Source: a virus | Direction: 5' to 3' (one strand) | DNA: 37,788 bases | Virus record (IMG/VR): IMGVR_UViG_3300044911_003337 | Coordinates: 1 to 37,788 of that record | Shown here: positions 17,154-23,765 of the stretch, piece by piece | Layout of the letters: each line of letters opens with the position of its first letter | How positions within the stretch are numbered: position 1 is the stretch's first letter | The notes under the pieces: generated by a model | Told to the model about the DNA's origin: nothing | The model's database searches: none | What the model saw: the letters and a program-made list of their open reading frames with translations, nothing else | Position numbers and translations under genes: made by a program

Positions 17154-19223
17154 TCAATTTCCATAGAATACATCTACAATTTGCTCAAATTCTTCGCGAG
17201 TATAGATGCGCCCACCAAACACAATGCGGCTTACGCTGGGATAGTAGTTTAGCATACCCACGCCATAGTCGCTGCTCAGGCCACCGCCGGTCTCACCGCC
17301 GCCAGTCTGCCCCCCGGTTTCGCTTTCGCTGTCTAGTATGAGCGTCTGTATTACGTCGTCCCAAAAGTCCATGGTGAGTGTGGGCGAAGTCAAATCTGAA
17401 CAAAACAGATAGAAATTGCTAACGTCGTAGTTTTTGATGGCATTCTTGATTACACTGACATTGAAATCGACCACCGTAGGATCGTAGCTGGGCACAGTAT
17501 AGCCTGTCAATCCATAGATGTCTGGATAGGGCGTCGGATCCGCATTCCAGTTGCCTGTGGGTCCAAAGATGCTGGTATAGCGAGGAGCATTGCTGCTCAA
17601 CCAAGGAATTACACTCTTGCCGTCGTTGTCGGCAAATTGATGCAGGGCACGATAGGCATTGCCCATTTTGCTGTCGGCCTTGGCCACCCACCATCTTCTC
17701 AGGTCGCTGAGATTGTTGCCGCTATAGCCGTCGGCTGTGGTGCCGCTGACCGTGGTCATACCGTCGGCACTAATGCGCTGCAACCAGTTTACATAGGTGG
17801 CTCGCAAACTACCACTGGCAAAAATACCGCTGCCAGAATAGGTCAAAATGCCGCTGGTGCCATAGGCTCCGCTGTGTCTATTTCTCAAAAACCCGCTGCC
17901 AATGCCGGGCAGAAAGTTGTTGTAGCCCACGCTGTCGCTGTCGCCCACCGGCACATACAACACAGGACAGGCATTGTCATAGGGAAAGGTGCCTGTTACG
18001 CCGCTGTTGGTGCCATGGCCACTAAGAGCCCGGGCCTGTCCTGTGGCGTCTACGTCGCATGTGTAGCTATGACGCAGCAACTTGCCGCTGGTGCGATCTG
18101 GATACAGCTTGCTGCTGGGTATGTCCTGATAGTTGCCTATTTTCAAATAGGGAATTAGGTTTTTCAGACCAAGGTAAGAAGAGTGAATGAGGTGCTGGCG
18201 ATGTCTGGTATAAAAACTGGCTGTCCAATTGTCCCAGTTGGGTTGATAGTCCAAAGTATTGCCGCGGCTGTTGTCCCAGACCACTTCCACAGAATGGCTG
18301 GTGGCTCCATAGTCAAAAGATCCTCGGTTGTCTACTGCCGACAGACCCATAGGAATGGTATATTGATAGCCGGGGCTGCGAAGGCTGCTGCTGGTGGGAC
18401 CGGTGGCACCCCACAAATCTAGCAAAGTGAGATTCTTGCCGAAAAATTTGTAGGTGCTTGCTCGGCTGTCGTTTAGACTTTGTATCCAGGTTCCCATTTC
18501 GGGGGCGTCGTTGGCTCCGTCGCCATTTTGATAAAGAGTGTAGGCACCCAAATACTGTTCGTTGGCTATGGCCAACAAACTGGGATAGCTGAGGCCCTGG
18601 GTACGTTCTTCCAAATCTCGGGCGGTCAACATGCCGCCTACCACTTCACTCAAAAAATGTGAAAATCCACCAGAAGTAAGATTGATAAAGGGGCTGCGCA
18701 GCAGCACTTCGTTTTGGTTGGTGGTTGCACCTGTCCAGGTGTACAAATTCAGTTTGTCGGCGGTAGGTCCATAGCCGTTCATGTACCACAGGGCCTGAGT
18801 GGCCATAAAACCAGGATTTTCGGCACCACTTTCTACGGTACCAAAGCCTTGGGGCCACCAGGCATAGTAGCTGTCGTGAGTAATGCCTCGGTCGGTATAG
18901 TAGGCATTGAACATGTCGGTAAGATAGATGACGGCTCGCCCATAGTCGCTGGATGTGATGCCGTCAAAGACCCAGTCGCCTACGGCGGCTTCGCCCAACT
19001 GACCTACCAGACCCCAATCGTGAAAATTGATGGCCACATTTCGCCAGTCTCGCAGCACCCCGGCGGTCCATTTGTTGGGCTCCATACGGACCATAGGAGT
19101 CACATAGTTCCATACACGGTGATTGTAGCTGGATGCTCCGGTGGCACCCAGTATCAATGGATGCATAAAGGGACCACTGTGAAATCTGACATCAGAAGTA
19201 TTGTACAAACTCAATTTGGGCAT
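17154..19223 (-). CDS. Large probable virion or receptor-interaction protein
   Basis: A 689-aa protein rich in Gly, Ser, Tyr, Trp and Asn with almost no charged runs, as in tail fibres or extracellular enzymes. Residues 1-620 form one long globular region with many aromatics (WTAGVLRDWRNVAINFHDWG; SYYAWWPQGFG). A Gly-rich linker (GGQTGGGETGGG) then joins a 40-aa tail domain ending REEFEQIVDVFYGN. No signal peptide is visible. It is the first minus-strand gene after the divergent region and has CTAAATAG about 55 nt upstream, consistent with a late structural gene. The family is not recognised. Confidence 0.8.
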   Translation of the reverse strand: MPKLSLYNTSDVRFHSGPFMHPLILGATGASSYNHRVWNYVTPMVRMEPNKWTAGVLRDWRNVAINFHDWGLVGQLGEAAVGDWVFDGITSSDYGRAVIYLTDMFNAYYTDRGITHDSYYAWWPQGFGTVESGAENPGFMATQALWYMNGYGPTADKLNLYTWTGATTNQNEVLLRSPFINLTSGGFSHFLSEVVGGMLTARDLEERTQGLSYPSLLAIANEQYLGAYTLYQNGDGANDAPEMGTWIQSLNDSRASTYKFFGKNLTLLDLWGATGPTSSSLRSPGYQYTIPMGLSAVDNRGSFDYGATSHSVEVVWDNSRGNTLDYQPNWDNWTASFYTRHRQHLIHSSYLGLKNLIPYLKIGNYQDIPSSKLYPDRTSGKLLRHSYTCDVDATGQARALSGHGTNSGVTGTFPYDNACPVLYVPVGDSDSVGYNNFLPGIGSGFLRNRHSGAYGTSGILTYSGSGIFASGSLRATYVNWLQRISADGMTTVSGTTADGYSGNNLSDLRRWWVAKADSKMGNAYRALHQFADNDGKSVIPWLSSNAPRYTSIFGPTGNWNADPTPYPDIYGLTGYTVPSYDPTVVDFNVSVIKNAIKNYDVSNFYLFCSDLTSPTLTMDFWDDVIQTLILDSESETGGQTGGGETGGGLSSDYGVGMLNYYPSVSRIVFGGRIYTREEFEQIVDVFYGN

Positions 19224-19278
19224 GTGGTGTCCATGTGTGTCTATGGGGTGGCGGCGGCGGTGTCGTTGTTGTTGTGAA

Positions 19279-19286
19279 CTATTTAG
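19279..19286 (-). promoter_or_regulatory. T4-type late promoter motif CTAAATAG
   Basis: On the minus strand, about 55 nt before the 689-aa gene, is CTAAATAG, which resembles the T4 late promoter box. It lies just outside the tandem repeat of the divergent region. Confidence 0.5.
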
Positions 19287-19312
19287 AACACAAAATGTAT
19301 GGTAGTGAGTGG

Positions 19313-19407
19313 GGGTAGTGGGGGATCCGTACTATAAAGAGGGGGGTCGTGTTTTGTATATGGGTAGTGGGGGATCCGTACTATAAAGAGGGGGGTCGTG
19401 TTTTGTA
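19313..19407. repeat. Perfect 46-bp tandem direct repeat
   Basis: Copies at 19313-19358 and 19362-19407 are identical, with 3 bp between them. Each contains GGGTAGTG, GGATCC, ACTATAAAG and a G6 run. The repeat lies in the divergent region between the two gene blocks, where origins or regulatory switches are often found. Confidence 0.95.
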
Positions 19408-19526
19408 GAATTTGTTTTTGTGTTTGGGTGTGCGTGTGGCGCATGTTTAGATGCAATCGGTACGGGCGAAATTAAGATTTTGCCATACCGGGGCTTAAGG
19501 GGCTTTTCAGAAATGAAAAGTTTTTT
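19408..19526 (+). ncRNA. Candidate structured RNA in the divergent region
   Basis: No plausible ORF occupies this stretch. It holds a small hairpin (GCAT...ATGC, 19441-19454), a larger one (GGTACGGGC pairing with GCCATACC, 19459-19489) and finally a perfect 7-bp stem with GAAA loop and T6 (19503-19526), a textbook plus-strand terminator. Since no plus-strand gene lies upstream, the terminator suggests a short plus-strand transcript starting in or near the tandem repeat, whose ACTATAAAG could act as a -10. Transcription is inferred. Confidence 0.45.
19503..19526 (+). terminator. Intrinsic terminator
   Basis: CTTTTCA, GAAA loop, TGAAAAG, then six T. It is on the plus strand with no coding gene before it. 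Confidence 0.8.
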
Positions 19527-19691
19527 ATATATACTGCCTTTTTCTCAAGTCCAGTTTTCGCAAATAGTGCATTTTGCTGTTTTCTCGATTTACCGTGCGT
19601 GCAGATAGCCGCAACCCGGCCCGCACACGCCATGCATTCAACTCGCACGCCATTTGATCTTGCCATTGGCCCGGGTGTCAAATGCCCGGAT
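19527..19691. other. Non-coding stretch before the first cassette
   Basis: This piece of the 634-nt gene-free region is AT-rich at first and then GC-rich. I see no ORF or promoter. It ends with short inverted segments such as GCCCGGGTGTC / ATGCCCGG. Confidence 0.5.
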
Positions 19692-19733
19692 GCCAGACCC
19701 GATGCCACCTCACACCTATCCATCGGGTCTGGC
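19692..19733 (+). repeat. AGACCCGAT box, full palindrome
   Basis: Copy 1 of a 13-copy element. CCAGACCCGAT is followed 18 nt later by the inverse ATCGGGTCTGG, making an 11-bp stem. It lies 78 nt before the first class 1 promoter. Confidence 0.9.
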
Positions 19734-19771
19734 GCGCCGTTAGGGTTCTGTACTTTTCTTGCGTCTGTGGG

Positions 19772-19800
19772 TTGACCCGGTGCGGGGTCTCGACTACCAT
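19772..19800 (+). promoter_or_regulatory. Class 1 promoter (variant)
   Basis: TTGACC, a 17-bp spacer containing GGTGCGGGG, and TACCAT. The -10 is weaker than in its sisters. An ATG lies 6 nt after the -10. Confidence 0.7.
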
Positions 19801-19809
19801 AATGGCATG

Positions 19810-19826
19810 CCGATCAACGTGATCGG
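19810..19826 (+). repeat. 17-bp palindrome at transcription start, copy 1
   Basis: CCGATCA-ACG-TGATCGG, a perfect inverted repeat beginning about 10 nt after the -10. Copies also lie at 20572 and 21364. It could be an operator or a 5' mRNA hairpin. Confidence 0.85.
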
Positions 19827-19857
19827 TGACGCAAACGAACGAAAGGAACGGTGTGGT

Positions 19858-20349
19858 ATGGGTGACATGGCAAACATTTATCTCAAGAACTTCTCGACGA
19901 TGTTCTCGACATTCGTGGACGACCTCGTCCACATGGGGGCTGTGCTTCAGGCGGTCGGCGGGGGCGACAAGGCCAACGATGTGGTCGAGAGCATCGTCGA
20001 TAGATCGCCCTTTGCTATCAAGGTGAGGGGTTGGGAGAAGCAGGACCGTCTGGACCGAATGATGGCCGACGCCGGGTTTTCAATGGCCAACGTCAGCGAC
20101 CACGACGGGGGAGCACTGGTCATTCTGACGCGGGACGTGGTGTCATTCGAGCAACTGACCCGCAAGGTCGATGCGGTGATGGGCGAGGGGTGGCTGGGTC
20201 CGTACGAAGGCCCTGACGACAGTTGCAGCCACGAGCACGACTGTTGTGGATGCACTCGGCGTGGCGGTTGGACGCCGCTGAGCCCCATGGCATTCAATGG
20301 AGAACTACTGAGTTGTGTCTGGCGACAGACCTGGAGCCGGAACGTCTGA
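19858..20349 (+). CDS. Unknown accessory protein, Cys/His-rich near C-terminus
   Basis: A 163-aa product. The N-terminal half is helical (MANIYLKNFSTMFSTFVDDLVHMG), followed by RGWEKQDRLDRMMADAGF and a beta-rich part (GGALVILTRDVVSFEQL). Near the C-terminus is SCSHEHDCCGCTRRGGW, a possible metal-binding segment. I take ATG 19858, which has AAAGGA upstream. The frame is also open in phase from ATG 19807, which sits at the predicted transcription start and would add 17 residues. It is a single-gene cassette. Confidence 0.75.
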   Translation: MGDMANIYLKNFSTMFSTFVDDLVHMGAVLQAVGGGDKANDVVESIVDRSPFAIKVRGWEKQDRLDRMMADAGFSMANVSDHDGGALVILTRDVVSFEQLTRKVDAVMGEGWLGPYEGPDDSCSHEHDCCGCTRRGGWTPLSPMAFNGELLSCVWRQTWSRNV

Positions 20350-20356
20350 AAAACTC

Positions 20357-20394
20357 AACTCGGGCGGTGTGAAACACCGCCGTCCGAGTTTTTG
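20357..20394 (+). terminator. Strong intrinsic terminator
   Basis: AACTCGGGCGGTGT pairs with ACACCGCCGTCCGAGTT (a 2-nt bulge), GAA loop, then TTT. It follows the first cassette gene. Confidence 0.85.
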
Positions 20395-20409
20395 GTCGGG
20401 GATTTTAGA

Positions 20410-20455
20410 GAAAGGACGGTGTGGTATGGGATGCGATTGGGAACTGGAACGGTGA
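20410..20455 (+). pseudogene. Truncated duplicate of a gene start
   Basis: Positions 20410-20452 repeat 20603-20645 exactly (43 bp), including the ribosome-binding site, the ATG and the first 9 codons of the next gene. In this copy the frame reads MGCDWELER and then TGA (20426-20455). No promoter precedes it, so it looks like a relic of a tandem duplication. Confidence 0.8.
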
Positions 20456-20497
20456 GCCAGACCCGATGGATATGTGAGGTGGCATCGGGTCTGGCTC
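20454..20497 (+). repeat. AGACCCGAT box, full palindrome
   Basis: Copy 2. GAGCCAGACCCGAT is mirrored by ATCGGGTCTGGCTC, giving a 14-bp stem with a 16-nt loop. Confidence 0.9.
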
Positions 20498-20533
20498 GCC
20501 GTTAGGGTTCTGTTCTTTTCTTGGCATTGCGGG

Positions 20534-20562
20534 TTGACCCGGTGCGGGGAACAGTCTAGACT
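20534..20562 (+). promoter_or_regulatory. Class 1 promoter
   Basis: TTGACC, 17-bp spacer with GGTGCGGGG, TAGACT. GTTAGGGTTCTGTTCTTTT lies upstream of the -35. Confidence 0.85.
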
Positions 20563-20571
20563 ATTGGCATG

Positions 20572-20588
20572 CCGATCAGCGTGATCGG
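20572..20588 (+). repeat. 17-bp palindrome at transcription start, copy 2
   Basis: CCGATCA-GCG-TGATCGG, same arms and same distance from the -10 as copy 1. Confidence 0.85.
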
Positions 20589-20618
20589 TGACGCAAACGA
20601 ACGAAAGGACGGTGTGGT

Positions 20619-20849
20619 ATGGGATGCGATTGGGAACTGGAACGGCGTCGGGCCAGAGGCTACAGTGTGGACCAACTCAAGTTTGCCATTACCGACGCCC
20701 GCGAGGCGTGGGGATGTGCCGAGGAACTGGTCAAGGCCGGGCATCGGGCCGATCCTGGCAAGTATGCCGATCAGATTTCGGTGTACAATCAAGAGTTGGA
20801 GCGTCGTCTGCGTGGTGGTCGTCGGTGGTCTCGTCGAAAGGGAGTGTGA
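20619..20849 (+). CDS. Unknown small charged protein
   Basis: A 76-aa helical protein, MGCDWELERRRARGYSVDQL onwards, ending in a strongly basic tail (LERRLRGGRRWSRRKGV). AAAGGA precedes the ATG. It is the first gene of a two-gene cassette with the gene at 20853. The basic tail might bind nucleic acid. Its first 9 codons are duplicated upstream at 20426. Confidence 0.7.
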   Translation: MGCDWELERRRARGYSVDQLKFAITDAREAWGCAEELVKAGHRADPGKYADQISVYNQELERRLRGGRRWSRRKGV

Positions 20850-20852
20850 TCC

Positions 20853-21236
20853 GTGGCTGATATCTTTTACCTCAACAAGCGTTTTTGTGGGCAGCGGTTC
20901 TTTGCGGTCGAGGAGCGGGCGGCATTGCAGTGGGTCGATATCGACCACCGCGAGCGAATGATGCAGTTGAGCCCGGGCGTCTATCGCCTTCGCAACTGCA
21001 ACTCGACTGTCGGCTATGCCATTCCGGACTGGATGGTCGATGTTCGCGAAGAGGTGGTCGTCGGTGATGTGGTGGTGATAGAGTGGCAGGGCAACCAGTA
21101 CACCGGCAAGGTGACATACGCCACGATGGACGATCAGTATCACATCATCGAAATGACCGCGACCGAGACGGGCAAGTGCATGTATTGGAAGCAGAGGCAC
21201 GACGGGGGACGGCTGGTGGGCATCGTGAAGAACTGA
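20853..21236 (+). CDS. Unknown protein, second gene of cassette
   Basis: A 127-aa product with GTG start 3 nt after the previous stop and AAGGGAG upstream. The sequence is beta-rich: GVYRLRNCNSTVGYAIPDW, then EEVVVGDVVVIEWQGNQYTG, which suggests a small barrel or SH3-like fold, and TGKCMYWKQRHDGGRLVGIV at the end. No catalytic motif stands out. It is cotranslated with the basic protein upstream. Confidence 0.75.
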   Translation: MADIFYLNKRFCGQRFFAVEERAALQWVDIDHRERMMQLSPGVYRLRNCNSTVGYAIPDWMVDVREEVVVGDVVVIEWQGNQYTGKVTYATMDDQYHIIEMTATETGKCMYWKQRHDGGRLVGIVKN

Positions 21237-21237
21237 G

Positions 21238-21272
21238 AGACCAGGCCCCGGGTTATCCCGGGGTCTTTGGGC
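21238..21272 (+). terminator. Terminator-like hairpin
   Basis: CCCCGGG-TTAT-CCCGGGG with flanking AGACC/GGTCT, followed by TTT but no longer T-run. Confidence 0.65.
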
Positions 21273-21277
21273 CGAGG

Positions 21278-21287
21278 CAGACCCGAT
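21278..21287 (+). repeat. AGACCCGAT box, half site
   Basis: Copy 3, CAGACCCGAT, 48 nt before the next -35. Confidence 0.85.
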
Positions 21288-21325
21288 GTGCCGTTAGGTT
21301 TCTGTACTTTTCTTGACATTGCAGT

Positions 21326-21354
21326 TTGACTGGATGCGGGGAACAGTCTAGACT
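21326..21354 (+). promoter_or_regulatory. Class 1 promoter
   Basis: TTGACT, 17-bp spacer with GGATGCGGGG, TAGACT. GTTAGGTTTCTGTACTTT lies upstream. Confidence 0.85.
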
Positions 21355-21363
21355 AATGGCATG

Positions 21364-21380
21364 CCGATCAACGTGATCGG
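21364..21380 (+). repeat. 17-bp palindrome at transcription start, copy 3
   Basis: CCGATCA-ACG-TGATCGG, identical to copy 1 and equally placed. Confidence 0.85.
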
Positions 21381-21408
21381 TGGCACGCACACACAGGAGA
21401 ATCGTAGC

Positions 21409-21768
21409 ATGGAAACTTTGTTGATTACCGATCTTCCCCGTACCGTGGCAACTGGTGTGAAGAAGATCAGCCGCAAGCGAAGCTGCTGGGTAACCTCATT
21501 CACCCCTGGTCGCACCGCCCTTCTGGGGTGGGACGACGGCAGCAGGGACGAGTACCACGGCATCACCGACACCGGGGATGTGGTGGGGGTTGCGATGACC
21601 CTCGACCCCGACCGACTCGGGGACCCGTTCAAGCAGAGGTACATCATCGACGAACAGCCCCCGAACGTGGTGGCCGTGGTTCGCAGCGGCACCAGCCGGG
21701 GCAAGCCCGCCACGCCTTACGTGATGCTGATCAACATTCCAGTGCCGACCGGCACCGTGACCATCTGA
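21409..21768 (+). CDS. Unknown accessory protein
   Basis: A 119-aa product from ATG 21409, preceded by AGGAG. The frame is open in phase from ATG 21361 at the predicted transcription start, which would add MPINVIGGTHTQENRS. The protein is beta-rich (SCWVTSFTPGRTALLGWDD; PNVVAVVRSGTSRGKPATPY; YVMLINIPVP). No family recognised. It is a single-gene cassette with its own promoter and terminator. Confidence 0.75.
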   Translation: METLLITDLPRTVATGVKKISRKRSCWVTSFTPGRTALLGWDDGSRDEYHGITDTGDVVGVAMTLDPDRLGDPFKQRYIIDEQPPNVVAVVRSGTSRGKPATPYVMLINIPVPTGTVTI

Positions 21769-21773
21769 ACAAC

Positions 21774-21818
21774 ACAAGCCGCCAAGATCCCAGGGATAGC
21801 CCTGGGTGCGGCGGTTGT
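21774..21818 (+). terminator. Terminator-like hairpin
   Basis: Two stacked stems, ACAA-CCGCC with GGCGG-TTGT and an inner CCCAGGG-ATAG-CCCTGGG. Confidence 0.65.
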
Positions 21819-21819
21819 G

Positions 21820-21860
21820 GCAGACCCGATGTGGTGTGGGCATTGCATATCGGGTCTGGC
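21820..21860 (+). repeat. AGACCCGAT box, full palindrome
   Basis: Copy 4. GCAGACCCGAT and, 18 nt on, ATCGGGTCTGG. Confidence 0.9.
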
Positions 21861-21897
21861 CGCGCGTTAGGGGTTTGTTCTTTCTTGATATCGTCGG

Positions 21898-21926
21898 TTG
21901 ACTGGTTGCGGGTAGTGGTCTAAACT
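21898..21926 (+). promoter_or_regulatory. Class 1 promoter
   Basis: TTGACT, spacer GGTTGCGGGTAGTGGTC, TAAACT. It drives the ArdC gene. Confidence 0.9.
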
Positions 21927-21988
21927 AATGCATCAGCGTCGCTCACCCACGTAGGGTGGACGTAACCAGTTTGCAAGGAGATTTCGCA

Positions 21989-22891
21989 ATGAAGACTGAC
22001 GTGTATGGTATCGTGACCGAGAGAATCATGGCCCTGTTGGCTGCCGGAACTGTTCCCTGGGTCAAGAGTTGGACGAATGGGGCGGCGGTCGAGGCCCTGA
22101 GTCTGGCCACCGGCAAGGCCTACCGGGGCGTCAACCGGTGGCTGCTCAACCCCCACGTTCACGGCTACGGTTCCCCGTTGTGGGGGACGTTCAAGCAGAT
22201 TCAGGGCCGGGGATGGAATGTCCTGAAGGGCCAGAAGAGCATGCCCGCCGTGTTCTGGCGGTTCCTCGAACGCAAGAACTCCACCACGGGGCGGGTCGAT
22301 CAGGTGCCGTTGTTGAGATACTACAGCGTGTTCAATCTCGACCAGACAGATGCCCCAGACGATGCCCGCCGCTTGCCGGTTCCTCCGAGCGGCGGCAATC
22401 ACACCGAGCCGGATGCCGTGTTGGCCAACTATTTCCGTCGGGAAAACATCAAGGCAATCCACGGCGGAAACATCGCGGCATACGCACCGAGTACGGACTT
22501 GGTCATGATGCCTCACAGCGAGGCGTTTACCACGGCGGATGACTACATGCAGACCTTGGCCCACGAGGCTGTTCACAGCACCGGCCACCCCAGTCGGTTG
22601 AACCGACCTCTTTGTCCGCTGGTCATGAGTCGGACCAGTTACTCGACCGAGGAACTGATCGCCGAAGTCGGAGCGTGCATGGTGATGCAGGCATGCGGGC
22701 GAAACCCGGCATACGACAACTCGGCGGGGTACATCGCCGGGTGGCTGAAAGCCTTGGGCAACGATACCCGGATGGTGATTCGGGCAGCCAGCAAGGCCGA
22801 AGCCGCCAGCGAGTACATTCTCAAGGGTCCTCAGTGGGGTGCCACCACCGTCGAGGAGGCAACCGAAGAAGTGGCCAGCGAAGAAGTGTGA
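21989..22891 (+). CDS. ardC: ArdC-like antirestriction protein
   Basis: The 300-aa product has the ArdC layout. The N-terminal ssDNA-binding domain (DUF1738) shows VPWVKSW, YRGVNRWLL, YGSPLWGTFKQIQGRGW and VLKGQKS. The C-terminal zincin-like protease domain has HEAVHSTGH (about residues 192-200) and the downstream glutamates in EELIAEVGA. ArdC proteins protect incoming DNA from host restriction. AAGGAG precedes ATG 21989. It has its own class 1 promoter, consistent with early expression against host defence. The tail is acidic. Confidence 0.92.
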   Translation: MKTDVYGIVTERIMALLAAGTVPWVKSWTNGAAVEALSLATGKAYRGVNRWLLNPHVHGYGSPLWGTFKQIQGRGWNVLKGQKSMPAVFWRFLERKNSTTGRVDQVPLLRYYSVFNLDQTDAPDDARRLPVPPSGGNHTEPDAVLANYFRRENIKAIHGGNIAAYAPSTDLVMMPHSEAFTTADDYMQTLAHEAVHSTGHPSRLNRPLCPLVMSRTSYSTEELIAEVGACMVMQACGRNPAYDNSAGYIAGWLKALGNDTRMVIRAASKAEAASEYILKGPQWGATTVEEATEEVASEEV

Positions 22892-22897
22892 ATCGTC

Positions 22898-22934
22898 TGC
22901 CATCCGCCCCGGGATTTCCCGGGGTGGGTCGGCA
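22898..22934 (+). terminator. Terminator-like hairpin
   Basis: CCCCGGGA-TT-TCCCGGGG with outer TGCC/GGCA pairing; no clear T-run. Confidence 0.6.
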
Positions 22935-22938
22935 GGGC

Positions 22939-22948
22939 CAGACCCGAT
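22939..22948 (+). repeat. AGACCCGAT box, half site
   Basis: Copy 5, CAGACCCGAT, 56 nt before the next -35. Confidence 0.85.
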
Positions 22949-22994
22949 AATCTACCCAGTCTGTTAGGGTTTTGTTCTTTCTTGGTGTTGTTGT

Positions 22995-23023
22995 TTGACT
23001 GGTTGCGGGTAGTGGTCTAAACT
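22995..23023 (+). promoter_or_regulatory. Class 1 promoter
   Basis: TTGACT, spacer GGTTGCGGGTAGTGGTC, TAAACT, identical to the ArdC promoter. Confidence 0.9.
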
Positions 23024-23059
23024 AATGCGTCGGCGATTGAACGACACAAGGAGAATAGC

Positions 23060-23308
23060 ATGAAAGATAGGATTGTTGATTTCGAGACGCTCGCGTGTGA
23101 CCGCGACGGGGATCACGTTTCGTTAGAGGTTCGTTACATCGACCACATGGACGGCAACTGCACCCTGGTTCTGCGGGGCCGTGCTGCCGATGCCCCCGAA
23201 ACGCAGGAAATACAGGCGTATCTGCTGGACGCGTTTCCTGACGCCGAACTTGACGCCATTTATGAAATGGCCCGGGGTCTGCTGCGGCACGCCTACCCGG
23301 AGAAGTGA
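23060..23308 (+). CDS. Unknown small acidic protein
   Basis: An 82-aa product preceded by AAGGAG. The first half is beta-like (DHVSLEVRYIDHMDGNCTLV) and the second a helix pair (ETQEIQAYLLDAFPDAELDA). No known motif. It is the first gene of a two-gene cassette. Confidence 0.7.
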   Translation: MKDRIVDFETLACDRDGDHVSLEVRYIDHMDGNCTLVLRGRAADAPETQEIQAYLLDAFPDAELDAIYEMARGLLRHAYPEK

Positions 23309-23339
23309 ACCTGGACACACAGCAAACTGGGAGACTGGA

Positions 23340-23609
23340 ATGATTACTACGAGGCTTGCCGCCGCCGTGATGCCTGGGCCAAAGAGTCAGCGAGGCGACG
23401 ATCGCGAGAGGGTTCTGATTCGGGCGTGGCTGCGGCGACAGCAGCAGGGAATCCGCAACAAGATCCGGCGTGAGGGCGGCGTGTGCGAGGATGAGGTTCC
23501 CCATCGGTGGATGGCTCTGCATATGTTGCTGAGAAATCCACAGGCCCGCTGGTTGCGTAACTGGTACGCTGGCAGTCGGGCCATCGACCTGAAGAACGGG
23601 AGAATCTGA
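23340..23609 (+). CDS. Unknown small basic protein
   Basis: An 89-aa product from ATG 23340 with GGGAG upstream. It is Arg-rich (RVLIRAWLRRQQQGIRNKIR; ARWLRNWYAGSRAIDLKNG) and probably helical. The frame extends upstream without a better start. It shares the promoter at 22995 with the previous gene, and a terminator follows. No family recognised. Confidence 0.65.
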   Translation: MITTRLAAAVMPGPKSQRGDDRERVLIRAWLRRQQQGIRNKIRREGGVCEDEVPHRWMALHMLLRNPQARWLRNWYAGSRAIDLKNGRI

Positions 23610-23616
23610 CAACACG

Positions 23617-23639
23617 CAACCCAGGAATATCCTGGGTTG
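23617..23639 (+). terminator. Terminator-like hairpin
   Basis: Perfect 10-bp stem CAACCCAGGA-ATA-TCCTGGGTTG, then TCTGG. Confidence 0.7.
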
Positions 23640-23646
23640 TCTGGGC

Positions 23647-23656
23647 CAGACCCGAT
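23647..23656 (+). repeat. AGACCCGAT box, half site
   Basis: Copy 6, CAGACCCGAT, 47 nt before the next -35. Confidence 0.85.
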
Positions 23657-23693
23657 GCCGTTGTTAGGGTTTTGTTCTTTGTTGTGGTGGCGT

Positions 23694-23722
23694 TTGACTG
23701 GTTGCGGGTAGCAGTCTAGACT
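23694..23722 (+). promoter_or_regulatory. Class 1 promoter
   Basis: TTGACT, spacer GGTTGCGGGTAGCAGTC, TAGACT. Confidence 0.9.
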
Positions 23723-23765
23723 ACTGAGTCGTTGGCACATCGCACTCAAACAGGAGATACCGCAT

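Noticed and set aside
20569-20618. Leaderless ORF MPISVIGDANERK
   Set aside because: It is out of phase with the gene at 20619, which has a good ribosome-binding site, so the ATG here is probably only part of the shared leader.
21920-22903. 327-codon frame on the minus strand
   Set aside because: It is antisense to ArdC, which has clear motifs, a promoter and a ribosome-binding site.
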